Below, one piece after another: positions 14,942-21,941 of a stretch of DNA of 41,778 bases (position 1 is the first letter of the stretch; every line of letters starts with the position of its first letter). This DNA comes from UMGS1071 sp045638545. Its GTDB lineage: Bacteria; Bacillota; Clostridia; Oscillospirales; Acutalibacteraceae. A program made the position numbers and the translations under genes. Under the pieces are notes generated by a model that saw only the letters and a program-made list of their open reading frames with translations, ran no database searches and was not told where the DNA came from. The stretch is from positions 1 through 41,778 of the forward strand of contig JAZUBL010000078.1 in the NCBI GenBank assembly GCA_045638545.1, given 5' to 3'.

Positions 14942-14957
14942 TGATAAAATTTTATCA
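14942..14957. promoter_or_regulatory. Fur-family-like operator palindrome
   Basis: TGATAAAATTTTATCA is a perfect 16-bp palindrome 9 nt upstream of the -35 box of the His-rich gene. It resembles the TGATAAT-N-ATTATCA box of Fur-type metalloregulators. A further half-site overlaps the -10 box. Which metal regulator binds, if any, is unknown. Confidence 0.5.
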
Positions 14958-15074
14958 CTTCGGTAGATTTTATCTGTTCAACAAAATCAATAGAGAAATT
15001 CTGTTATATTTGCCAAAAATAAAAAATGAAGGAAAGCTGCTGCAGGAAAAGCGCCTGTTTTTAAAGAAATAGTT

Positions 15075-15103
15075 TTGCAATGCAGATAAAACCATGGTAT
15101 CAT
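15075..15103 (+). promoter_or_regulatory. Promoter of acetyltransferase/SAH-salvage operon
   Basis: TTGCAA (15075-15080), a 17-nt spacer ending in TGG, and TATCAT (15098-15103). No internal terminator is visible before 20691, so this promoter can serve all six genes. Confidence 0.72.
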
Positions 15104-15131
15104 AAAAAGGAATATAAGCGGAGGTATGCGC

Positions 15132-15575
15132 ATGGACTATTTTTACAAAGGATATCGTTTTGCAAAAAATCCGCCATTGGATCCACAGGACGTAAAACAC
15201 TTGCTGGAACAGTCTTACTGGGCAACAAAACGAACAGTGGAAACCATTGCAAAATCGATGGAAAACTCTTTATGCTTTGGTGTGTTTACACCGGAAAATA
15301 AGCTGGTTGGATTTGCAAGAATCATTACAGACTACGCTGTGACCTATTTTGTAACAGACGTGGTGATCGATGAAGCGCACCGCAATAAAAGCATTGGAAC
15401 ACATTTGATTAAATACATGACAGAATGCGAAGAAATACAGGGGCTCAACGGTGTTCTCCTTACCACCTATGCCCATGATTTTTATGAAAAGCTGGGTTTT
15501 GTACACAATGCGCAGAAGTGTATGCTGCGCGCACCTACTGCAGAAATGCACCTCGATAAGGAGGATGACGAATGA
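15132..15575 (+). CDS. GNAT-family N-acetyltransferase
   Basis: A 147-residue acetyl-CoA-dependent transferase. Seen: an N-terminal YWATKRT-like stretch and NSLCFGVF strand, VGFARIITDY as beta-2/3, TDVVIDEAHRNKSIGTHL with the R-x-x-x-x-G type acetyl-CoA loop near 82-87, and FYEKLGF near the C-terminus. This matches the common small GNAT group with a YW..Rs signature, whose substrates are mostly unknown. Two in-frame ATGs are 6 nt apart. The second (15132) is chosen because GGAGG ends only 1 nt before the first but 7 nt before the second. The stop overlaps the next gene (ATGA). Confidence 0.85.
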   Translation: MDYFYKGYRFAKNPPLDPQDVKHLLEQSYWATKRTVETIAKSMENSLCFGVFTPENKLVGFARIITDYAVTYFVTDVVIDEAHRNKSIGTHLIKYMTECEEIQGLNGVLLTTYAHDFYEKLGFVHNAQKCMLRAPTAEMHLDKEDDE

Positions 15576-16090
15576 GCGCAACATTTACACCGGTTACAGA
15601 GCCGGAACAGATTGCCAGACTGGCTGCTCTGGCAGAAGAAATCTGGCGGCAGCATTTTACACCGATCCTGAAAGAAGGACAGGTGGATTATATGCTGGAT
15701 AAATTTCAGTCGGAGCACGCTATGAAAAAGCAGATGGCTGAGGACGGTTATCGCTATTTCTTTATTGAAAATGAGAGCGGCCCGGTTGGTTATACCGGCA
15801 TTAAAAAAGACGGAGAAAAGCTGTTTCTCAGCAAGCTGTATCTGCAGCAGGCTCATCGCGGAAAAGGGTATGCTTCCTGTGCATTTGCTTTTCTGGAGGG
15901 AATTTGCAGAGAAGAAAATCTTTCCGCAATCTGGCTGACAGTAAATCGCTATAATTACGATACCATCGAGGTTTATAAAAAGAAGGGCTTCCTGGTGATT
16001 CGTGAACAGGTGGCAGACATCGGTAATGGCTATGTAATGGATGACTACGTGATGGAGAAACCGATTGGGGGCGCAGAGTATGCTGTTTGA
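15572..16090 (+). CDS. GNAT-family N-acetyltransferase
   Basis: A 172-residue acetyltransferase of the GNAT fold. Acetyl-CoA binding is marked by LYLQQAHRGKGYASCAFAFL near 89-108, with the Q/R-x-x-G-x-G/A loop, followed by WLTVNRYN and the IEVYKKKGF helix typical of the last third. PVGYTGI forms the central strand. It differs clearly in sequence from the GNAT encoded just before it and is translationally coupled to it (ATGA). It overlaps the next gene by 11 nt. A link to SAM or nucleoside salvage is suggested only by operon position; the substrate is unknown. Confidence 0.86.
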   Translation: MSATFTPVTEPEQIARLAALAEEIWRQHFTPILKEGQVDYMLDKFQSEHAMKKQMAEDGYRYFFIENESGPVGYTGIKKDGEKLFLSKLYLQQAHRGKGYASCAFAFLEGICREENLSAIWLTVNRYNYDTIEVYKKKGFLVIREQVADIGNGYVMDDYVMEKPIGGAEYAV

Positions 16091-17369
16091 AAAAATCAGT
16101 ATTCTGGATAAAAACTTCACCGTTGTGCCTGATTTTTACGTTGGTGTAAAAAAAGACCGTATTACCTATATCGGAAAAGAGAAGCCGGCAGAAAATTACG
16201 GCACCGTCTATAATGGAAAAGGCAAACTGCTGATGCCGGGTCTTGTGAATGCGCACAGCCATGCGCCCATGACGCTGCTGCGCGGTTATGCGGAGAACCT
16301 TTCTCTGCAGGACTGGCTTCATAGCCGCGTATTTCCATTTGAAGATAAGCTGACACCGGAATCTATTTACAATGGCACCATGCTGGCTTTTGCAGAGATG
16401 CTCCGCTTTGGCGTGACTTCCACCAGCGAAATGTACTTTGTAGGTGATGCCATGGGCAAGGCGGTGCAGGATTCCGGCATTCGCTGTAATCTCAGCCTGT
16501 CTGTTACCTGTTTTGATGACAGTGACCTATGGTCTCTGCCAAGATATGCAGAGACAAAAAGACTGCTGCCAAAACTTCACAACAGCGCCAACGGCCGCCT
16601 GAAGCTGGATCTGTCGATTCACGGGGAATATACTTCCACACCAAAAGTTGTGGCACAGATGGCAGAATTTGCAAAGGAAACAGGGTTGATCACGCATATT
16701 CACCTGTCAGAAACGGTGGGTGAGCATGAGGGGTGCATTGCCCGCCACGGCTGCACACCGGCGGCCTATTTTGCAAAACAGGGATTATTTGACACACCGG
16801 TTGTTGCGGCTCATTGTGTTTATACCACGCAGGAGGATCATCAGATTATGGCGGAGAAAGGTGTTACAGCGGCAAGCTGTCCGGCAAGCAATTTGAAGCT
16901 GGCCAGCGGTTTTGCAAAAACACAGCAGATGCTGGATGCCGGCGTTAATGTAGCTATTGGCACCGATGGCCCGGCCAGCAATAATGCCTTGAATCTCTGG
17001 TCTGATTTGAAGCTGCTGGCAATTCTTGCAAAAGCTGCAGAAAATGACCCGACGGCAGTTTCTCCAAAACAGGCGCTGCAGATTGCAACTGTCAATGGTG
17101 CAAAGGCGCAGGGCAGAGCAGATTGCGGTGTGTTAAAAGTAGGCAACAAAGCAGACCTGATCGTAATGAATGTAGACGTACCGTGGATGTATCCGGTGCA
17201 CACGATGGAAAATAATCTTATTTATTCCGCACAGGGCAGTGACGTTGTACTCACAATGGTCGACGGCACTGTGCTTTATCAGGATGGCTGCTACCCAACA
17301 TTGGATATTGAAAAAATCAAATTTGAAGCTGTGCAGAGCACCAATGAAATTCTGCAGCAGCTGGCATAA
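16080..17369 (+). CDS. mtaD: Adenosine-type deaminase, MtaD/SAH deaminase family (first copy)
   Basis: A 429-residue metal-dependent amidohydrolase. It matches the 5'-methylthioadenosine/S-adenosylhomocysteine deaminase (MtaD/DadD) group, which turns the adenine base of MTA, SAH, 5'-deoxyadenosine or adenosine into hypoxanthine with release of ammonia. Seen: metal His59 and His61 (NAHSHAPM), the substrate segment LSIHGEYTSTP near 180, HIHLSETVGEHEG near 207, AAHCVY and GTDGPASNNALNLW near 296-309, with the metal Asp in GTDG. The ATG at 16080 has GGGGG 8 nt upstream; an in-frame TTG 15 nt earlier lies inside the previous gene and is less likely. A second deaminase of the same family lies two genes downstream. 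Confidence 0.85.
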   Translation: MLFEKISILDKNFTVVPDFYVGVKKDRITYIGKEKPAENYGTVYNGKGKLLMPGLVNAHSHAPMTLLRGYAENLSLQDWLHSRVFPFEDKLTPESIYNGTMLAFAEMLRFGVTSTSEMYFVGDAMGKAVQDSGIRCNLSLSVTCFDDSDLWSLPRYAETKRLLPKLHNSANGRLKLDLSIHGEYTSTPKVVAQMAEFAKETGLITHIHLSETVGEHEGCIARHGCTPAAYFAKQGLFDTPVVAAHCVYTTQEDHQIMAEKGVTAASCPASNLKLASGFAKTQQMLDAGVNVAIGTDGPASNNALNLWSDLKLLAILAKAAENDPTAVSPKQALQIATVNGAKAQGRADCGVLKVGNKADLIVMNVDVPWMYPVHTMENNLIYSAQGSDVVLTMVDGTVLYQDGCYPTLDIEKIKFEAVQSTNEILQQLA

Positions 17370-17398
17370 TATAAATTCATTTAAAGGAGAGAATTACT

Positions 17399-18109
17399 AT
17401 GGCAACTCCACATAATGCAGGCAATAAAGATCAGATTGCAAAAATTGTGATCATGCAGGGCGATCCGCTCCGTACACAGTACGTAGCAGAAAAGTTCCTG
17501 GAAAACGCAGAGATGTTTACCAGCGTTCGCGGTATGTACGGTTATACCGGTACTTACAAAGGCAAGCGTATTTCTGTAATGGGTCATGGTATGGGTATGC
17601 CATCCATTGGTATTTATACTTACGAACTGTTCAACTTCTACGATGTAGACTGCATTATCCGCTCCGGTTCTGCAGGTGCAATTACAGACAAGCTTGAGCT
17701 CCGCAACATTGTACTGGCACAGGGCAGCTGCACCGATTCCAACTATGCAGATCAGTATCAGCTTCCGGGCACTTATGCACCAATTGCAGACTTCGGTATG
17801 CTGATGACTGCATATGAAACAGCAAAAGAACTGAATATTGACGTAAACGTTGGCAACGTGATCACAACAGATGTGTTCTACAATGCAAACCCAAACTATA
17901 ACAAAGCATGGGCAGACATGGGCGTTCTGGCTGTAGAGATGGAAGCAGCAGCACTCTATATGAATGCAGCACAGGCTGGCAAAAAAGCACTGTGCATGTG
18001 CACAGTATCTGACAGCCTGGTAACCGGCGAGCAGCTGACAGTAGAAGAGCGTGAGCGCGGCTTTGACGCAATGCTGACACTGGCGCTGGAAACTGCCATC
18101 AAGCTTTAA
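17399..18109 (+). CDS. deoD: Purine nucleoside phosphorylase, DeoD type
   Basis: A 236-residue hexameric-type phosphorylase that splits purine (deoxy)ribonucleosides with phosphate to base plus ribose 1-phosphate. It has the family N-terminus (H5, then QGDPLRTQYVAEKFLENA), the MGHGMGMPSIGIY phosphate-site segment near 61-73, RSGSAGAI near 87-94, VEMEAAALY near 180-188 and the catalytic Asp in TVSDSL near 201-206. AAAGGAGAG precedes the ATG. DeoD-type enzymes accept both 6-amino and 6-oxo purines. Between two deaminases and an SAH hydrolase homologue it most likely handles inosine and adenosine from SAM by-products. Confidence 0.95.
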   Translation: MATPHNAGNKDQIAKIVIMQGDPLRTQYVAEKFLENAEMFTSVRGMYGYTGTYKGKRISVMGHGMGMPSIGIYTYELFNFYDVDCIIRSGSAGAITDKLELRNIVLAQGSCTDSNYADQYQLPGTYAPIADFGMLMTAYETAKELNIDVNVGNVITTDVFYNANPNYNKAWADMGVLAVEMEAAALYMNAAQAGKKALCMCTVSDSLVTGEQLTVEERERGFDAMLTLALETAIKL

Positions 18110-18124
18110 CAGAGAGGAATTTTC

Positions 18125-19408
18125 ATGAAAACATATATTAAAAATGGTCTGCTTGTCCGTGAAAATGCAGATGGTTATGCAGTGGAGTCCGGCGATCTTT
18201 ATATCGTAGATGATGTGATTGCAGGTATTAACGAAGCACCGGCAGACTTTCAGGCAGACAAAGTAATCGATGCGGCAGATAAACTGATCATCCCTGGTCT
18301 TGTGAACTGCCATACGCATACTTATATGTCTCTGTTCCGAAATCTGGCAGATGATATTGCTTTTGATGAGTGGCTGTTCCAGCGCATTATGCCGCTGGAG
18401 GACAAGATGGGCCCGGAAGAAGCATACTGGGGCGCAATGCTCAGCTGCATGGAAATGCTGAAGAGCGGCACCACAACCTTCCTGGATATGCATATGTTCA
18501 AGAATCAGACAGCACAGGCTGCTGTTGATTGTGGTATGCGCGGTGTGATTTCCCGTGGTCTTGTAGGCAGCGGCCGCAATGATGAAGGCGGCATTAAGAG
18601 AATTCTGGAAGCAACAGAGGAAATGGAGAAGTTTAAAGAGAACCCAAATCTTTCCTTTATGCTTGGCCCACACGCTATTTACACCTGCGACACAGAATAT
18701 CTGCAGTTTGTGCTGGAAAAGGCAAAAGAGCTGAACCTGCCGCTGCACATTCATCTGTCTGAAACAAGATATGAAGTAGCACAGTCTATGGAAAAGTACG
18801 GCAAAACACCGGTTGCTTATCTGAATGATATGGGCTTCTTTGATGTAAAAACTGTTGCAGCACACTGTGTTCACGTAACAGAAGAGGACAGACGCATTCT
18901 GGCAGAAAAGAATGTTGGCGTTGCCCTGAACCCAAAAAGCAACATGAAGCTTGGCAACGGTTTTGCACCGGTAGGCCAGATGCTGGAGCAGGGCGTGAAT
19001 ATCTGCCTTGGTACAGACAGTGCAGCAAGCAACAATGCACTGAATCTCTTCAGTGAAATGAACATGACAGCGATGATTCACAAAGGCACAGCAGAAAGTG
19101 CACAGTCTATCAGCGCGGTGGAAGTACTGCGTGCAGCAACAAAGAACGGTGCAAATGCACTGAACATCAACGCAGGTGCCATTGAAGTTGGCAAGCTTGC
19201 AGACCTTGCACTGCTGGATCTGAACAGACCGCAGTTCTGTCCACGCCATAATCTGGTGGCAGCATTGTCCTACTCTGCAAACGGTTCCGAAGTAGATACC
19301 GTTCTGGTAGGCGGCAACGTGGTAGTGGAGAACGGCAGAATGGCAAACGTAGATGAAATGGAAATTTACCGAAAGGCGCAGGAAGCGATCGATCGGATCA
19401 ATCGATAG
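18125..19408 (+). CDS. mtaD: Adenosine-type deaminase, MtaD/SAH deaminase family (second copy)
   Basis: A 427-residue paralogue of the deaminase two genes upstream, with the same fold order. Metal residues are in NCHTH (His63, His65), HIHLSETRYEV near 209-219, AHCVHV near 240, and GTDSAASNNALNLFSE near 296-311. SLFRNLADDIAFDEWLFQRIMP after the first motif is typical of MTA/SAH deaminases. GAGAGGAA lies before the start, 15 nt after deoD. Two paralogues in one operon suggest different preferences, for example one for SAH and the other for MTA, 5'-deoxyadenosine or adenosine. Sequence alone does not tell which is which. Confidence 0.86.
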   Translation: MKTYIKNGLLVRENADGYAVESGDLYIVDDVIAGINEAPADFQADKVIDAADKLIIPGLVNCHTHTYMSLFRNLADDIAFDEWLFQRIMPLEDKMGPEEAYWGAMLSCMEMLKSGTTTFLDMHMFKNQTAQAAVDCGMRGVISRGLVGSGRNDEGGIKRILEATEEMEKFKENPNLSFMLGPHAIYTCDTEYLQFVLEKAKELNLPLHIHLSETRYEVAQSMEKYGKTPVAYLNDMGFFDVKTVAAHCVHVTEEDRRILAEKNVGVALNPKSNMKLGNGFAPVGQMLEQGVNICLGTDSAASNNALNLFSEMNMTAMIHKGTAESAQSISAVEVLRAATKNGANALNINAGAIEVGKLADLALLDLNRPQFCPRHNLVAALSYSANGSEVDTVLVGGNVVVENGRMANVDEMEIYRKAQEAIDRINR

Positions 19409-19420
19409 GAGGAATTTATT

Positions 19421-20671
19421 ATGAGCAGCATTATTCGTGATATTAATTTATGGGAAAGCGGTAAGCGCAAGATCGAGTGGGTAAAGCAGAACATGGATCT
19501 GCTCCGCGGCATTGAGCAGGACTTTATTGCAGAGCAGCCATTTAAGGGTCTCAAAGTTGCGCTCTCCATTCACCTGGAAGCAAAGACAGCATACCTCTGT
19601 AAGGTTCTGGCAACAGGCGGTGCAGAGATGTACATCACCGGCAGCAATCCGCTCTCCACACAGGACGACGTTGCAGCAGCACTGGTACACGATGGCCTGA
19701 ACGTATACGCATGGTACAATGCAACACCGGAAGAGTACATGGATCACATTCGCAAGGTAATCGAAGTTGGCCCAAACATCATCATCGATGACGGTGGTGA
19801 CCTGGTAAACCTGATCCACAACGAGTATCCAGAGCTGATTCCAAACGTAATCGGCGGCTGCGAAGAAACAACAACCGGCATTCTCCGCCTCATTGCAATG
19901 GATAAGGCTGGCGAGCTGAAGTTCCCAATGGTACTGGTAAACGATGCAGACTGTAAGCATCTGTTCGATAACCGTTACGGTACAGGTCAGTCTGTTTGGG
20001 ACGGCATCAACCGCACAACAAACCTGATCGTAGCAGGTAAGAACGTTGTTGTTGCTGGTTACGGCTGGTGCGGTAAGGGCGTTGCAATGCGTGCAAAGGG
20101 CCTCGGTGCTTCTGTAATCATCACAGAGATCGACCCTGTAAAGGCAATGGAAGCTGTAATGGATGGCTTCAAGGTTATGAAGATGGAAGACGCTGCAAAG
20201 ATCGGTGACTTCTTCGTAACAGTAACAGGCTGCAAGGATGTTATTGCAGAGAACTCCTTCAAGAATATGAAGGACGGCGCAATCATGTGCAACGCAGGTC
20301 ACTTTGACTGCGAAGTAAACGTAAAGAAGCTGGCTGAAATTGCTGTAGAGACAAAGCTGGCAAGAAATAACATTCAGGGCTACAAGATGGAAAACGGCAA
20401 CTGGCTGTATGTAATCGGCGAAGGCCGCCTTGTAAACCTGGCAGCAGGTGATGGTCACCCAGCAGAAATTATGGATATGAGCTTTGCAATTCAGGCGCTT
20501 GGCGCAAGATACCTTGTAATGAACAAGGATAACCTGGATCAGAAGATCATCAACGTTCCAAAGGAAATCGATCAGGACGTTGCAGCAAGAAAGCTGAAGT
20601 TCTGGGGCTTTGATATTGATACACTGACAGAAGAGCAGGCAGCATACCTGAACGGCTGGCAGGTTGATTAA
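19421..20671 (+). CDS. ahcY: Adenosylhomocysteinase homologue, possible S-inosylhomocysteine hydrolase
   Basis: A 416-residue NAD-dependent hydrolase of the SahH family, short archaeal/Thermotoga type without the extra bacterial segment. Catalytic features are kept: DDGGDLVN at 123-130, EETTTG at 148-153, Lys179 and Asp183 around the VND..CK..FDN stretch, the NAD loop GYGWCGKG at 213-220, and GDGHP before the C-terminus. Two points are odd. Where classical enzymes have H-M-T-x-E/Q that contacts the adenine amino group, this protein has H51-L-E53-A-K55, and the C-terminus ends in GWQVD without the Lys/Tyr NAD tail. With deaminases and DeoD in the operon, the substrate may be S-inosylhomocysteine rather than SAH. 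GGAGG lies before the ATG. Confidence 0.85.
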   Translation: MSSIIRDINLWESGKRKIEWVKQNMDLLRGIEQDFIAEQPFKGLKVALSIHLEAKTAYLCKVLATGGAEMYITGSNPLSTQDDVAAALVHDGLNVYAWYNATPEEYMDHIRKVIEVGPNIIIDDGGDLVNLIHNEYPELIPNVIGGCEETTTGILRLIAMDKAGELKFPMVLVNDADCKHLFDNRYGTGQSVWDGINRTTNLIVAGKNVVVAGYGWCGKGVAMRAKGLGASVIITEIDPVKAMEAVMDGFKVMKMEDAAKIGDFFVTVTGCKDVIAENSFKNMKDGAIMCNAGHFDCEVNVKKLAEIAVETKLARNNIQGYKMENGNWLYVIGEGRLVNLAAGDGHPAEIMDMSFAIQALGARYLVMNKDNLDQKIINVPKEIDQDVAARKLKFWGFDIDTLTEEQAAYLNGWQVD

Positions 20672-20690
20672 GCATAATAACTAATAAAAA

Positions 20691-20730
20691 AGGATAAATT
20701 CAGTCAAAAGGCTGATTTTATCCTTTTTTT
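20691..20730 (+). terminator. Terminator of SAH-salvage operon
   Basis: AGGATAAA and TTTATCCT pair around an inner TTCAG / CTGA helix, followed by a run of seven T. It is flanked by an A-run. Confidence 0.88.
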
Positions 20731-20877
20731 GTTTTTAATGTGCACTTTATTTTCTTTAGTTGTATATTGTTAACAGAAAATTTACAAAATACTGGCCATA
20801 AGGGCTAATGAATGTGACTGAATTATGAACAATCGGTAAATTGCATAAAAATGGAAATAAAATTTCGTTATTTAGCG

Positions 20878-20905
20878 TTGCAAATTTTACAAAATATGAT
20901 ATGAT
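20878..20905 (+). promoter_or_regulatory. Promoter of 53-residue basic protein gene
   Basis: TTGCAA (20878-20883), a 16-nt spacer and TATGAT (20900-20905). The leader contains a small hairpin GCCG-ACAAA-CGGC (20924-20936) before the ribosome site. The rest of 20731-20877 is A/T-rich and holds no visible gene. Confidence 0.65.
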
Positions 20906-20958
20906 AACAGAGTCATTATAAGAGCCGACAAACGGCATAAAAAGAATAGGAGTGTTTT

Positions 20959-21120
20959 ATGATGTACAAGTTTCCACAGAGAGGCAAGTGGGAGGAAATG
21001 CAGAGAAAGGATTGCATGAAGCGCAAGGCACAGCGTGTATCCCTGCAGGCTTCTAACAAGAACCCAAATCTGGATCCACGTCTTCCACATACTCTGCTGC
21101 TGAGACGTTCTGCAAAGTAA
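20959..21120 (+). CDS. 53-residue highly basic small protein
   Basis: A monocistronic small gene with AGGAG 6 nt before ATG-ATG, a promoter and a strong terminator of its own. The product is rich in Lys and Arg, has no membrane segment and contains MYKFPQRGKW near the start, MKRKAQRVSLQ in the middle, NPNLDPRLPHTLLLRR near the end. It also contains one Cys and several Met. The composition would suit a nucleic-acid- or ribosome-associated protein, but it matches no ribosomal protein I recognise. Codon choice resembles that of nearby well-expressed genes. The function is unknown. Confidence 0.65.
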   Translation: MMYKFPQRGKWEEMQRKDCMKRKAQRVSLQASNKNPNLDPRLPHTLLLRRSAK

Positions 21121-21132
21121 AATAGCTGCTGT

Positions 21133-21172
21133 AAAGCGCTGACTTCAAGGTCTGTTGGTCAGCGCTTTTTCT
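21133..21172 (+). terminator. Terminator after small basic protein gene
   Basis: AAAGCGCTGAC / GTCAGCGCTTT, an 11-bp perfect stem with a 14-nt loop followed by TTC TTT. It starts 12 nt after the stop codon. Confidence 0.87.
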
Positions 21173-21177
21173 TTGCT

Positions 21178-21198
21178 GTTAAATGTTAATTATTTAAC
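21178..21198. promoter_or_regulatory. Inverted repeat upstream of bioY promoter
   Basis: GTTAAAT-N7-ATTTAAC, with 7-bp perfect arms, ends 9 nt before the -35 box of bioY. It is a candidate operator, for example for a biotin repressor. The match to known BirA boxes is not clear enough to name the regulator. Confidence 0.45.
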
Positions 21199-21207
21199 GA
21201 TTATCTC

Positions 21208-21236
21208 TTGACAAGAATCTGCATCTTCGTTATCAT
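21208..21236 (+). promoter_or_regulatory. Promoter of bioY
   Basis: TTGACA (21208-21213), a 17-nt spacer and TATCAT (21231-21236), about 34 nt before the start codon. Confidence 0.85.
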
Positions 21237-21269
21237 AGTACTAATTGTGCAGGAAAGGAGATGACAGGG

Positions 21270-21827
21270 ATGAATACAACACACAGAGCGAAATTAAGCG
21301 TTGTCAGCATGACAAAAATTGCGTTGTGCATTGCAATGCTCTGCGTTTCGTCCTTTCTTGTCATTCCTCTGCCGTTTACGTCCAGTGTACTCAGTCTGCA
21401 CACCGTTATGGTGAATCTGATCGGTCTTGTGCTGTCACCTGGGCAGGCATTTGTGACCATGTTTGTTTATCTGCTGATGGGCCTCATTGGTTTGCCGGTA
21501 TTTTCAGCAGGCACTGGCGGTCCCGGCAAATTATTTGGACCAACAGGCGGCTATTATTTCGGTTTTCTCTTTGCGGTGATCCTGATCAGTCTGCTGAAAG
21601 GCAAAAAACTGAATCCGCTCCGCTATGGTGCCGTTACAATTTTTGTTGGCGTACCAATTCAGCATATCTGCGCAATGGCGATGATGTGTTTCCATAATGG
21701 GTTCAATATTCCGGTATCTTTTTTCACAATTTCGCTTCCGTTCCTTCCAGGCGATATTTTCAAATGCATCCTTGCATCTCTGGTTGGTGTGGCGCTGAAT
21801 AAAGTGCTGCGACGTTATCAAATGTGA
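21270..21827 (+). CDS. bioY: Biotin transporter BioY (ECF S-component)
   Basis: A 185-residue membrane protein with about six helices that binds and imports biotin. Family marks are present: IPLPFTSSVLSLHTVMVNLIG near 32-52, then LSPGQAFVTMFVYLLMGLIGLPVF near 53-76 and the conserved GPTGGYYFGF segment near 90-99. Two in-frame ATGs are close together. The second (21270) is used because AAGGAG ends directly before the first and lies 9 nt before the second. No ATPase or EcfT gene is adjacent, so it either uses a shared energising module elsewhere or works alone. It has its own promoter and terminator. Confidence 0.93.
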   Translation: MNTTHRAKLSVVSMTKIALCIAMLCVSSFLVIPLPFTSSVLSLHTVMVNLIGLVLSPGQAFVTMFVYLLMGLIGLPVFSAGTGGPGKLFGPTGGYYFGFLFAVILISLLKGKKLNPLRYGAVTIFVGVPIQHICAMAMMCFHNGFNIPVSFFTISLPFLPGDIFKCILASLVGVALNKVLRRYQM

Positions 21828-21836
21828 CTATTTTTG

Positions 21837-21862
21837 ACAGAGCTTTTTAGCTCTGTTTTTTT
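21837..21862 (+). terminator. Terminator of bioY
   Basis: ACAGAGC-N6-GCTCTGT followed by a run of seven T. Confidence 0.87.
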
Positions 21863-21873
21863 ATTTCTAAATA

Positions 21874-21902
21874 TTGACTAAATTAGTAGGATATTGTATT
21901 AT
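21874..21902 (+). promoter_or_regulatory. Promoter of first zinc-ribbon gene
   Basis: TTGACT (21874-21879), a 17-nt spacer and TATTAT (21897-21902). The two paralogous genes downstream have promoters of the same TTGAC-N-17 layout. Confidence 0.8.
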
Positions 21903-21941
21903 AAAGAAAACCGGAAAATGAAGTAGAAAGAAGGGAACAGT

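Noticed and set aside
14869..15072. Small plus-strand frame before the acetyltransferase gene
   Set aside because: It overlaps the promoter and operator region of the divergent gene, lacks a ribosome site and has no protein-like pattern.
17381..19249. A 622-residue open frame on the minus strand
   Set aside because: It lies fully antisense to deoD and the second deaminase gene, is full of Cys and His in a way typical of antisense translations, has no ribosome site and matches no family.
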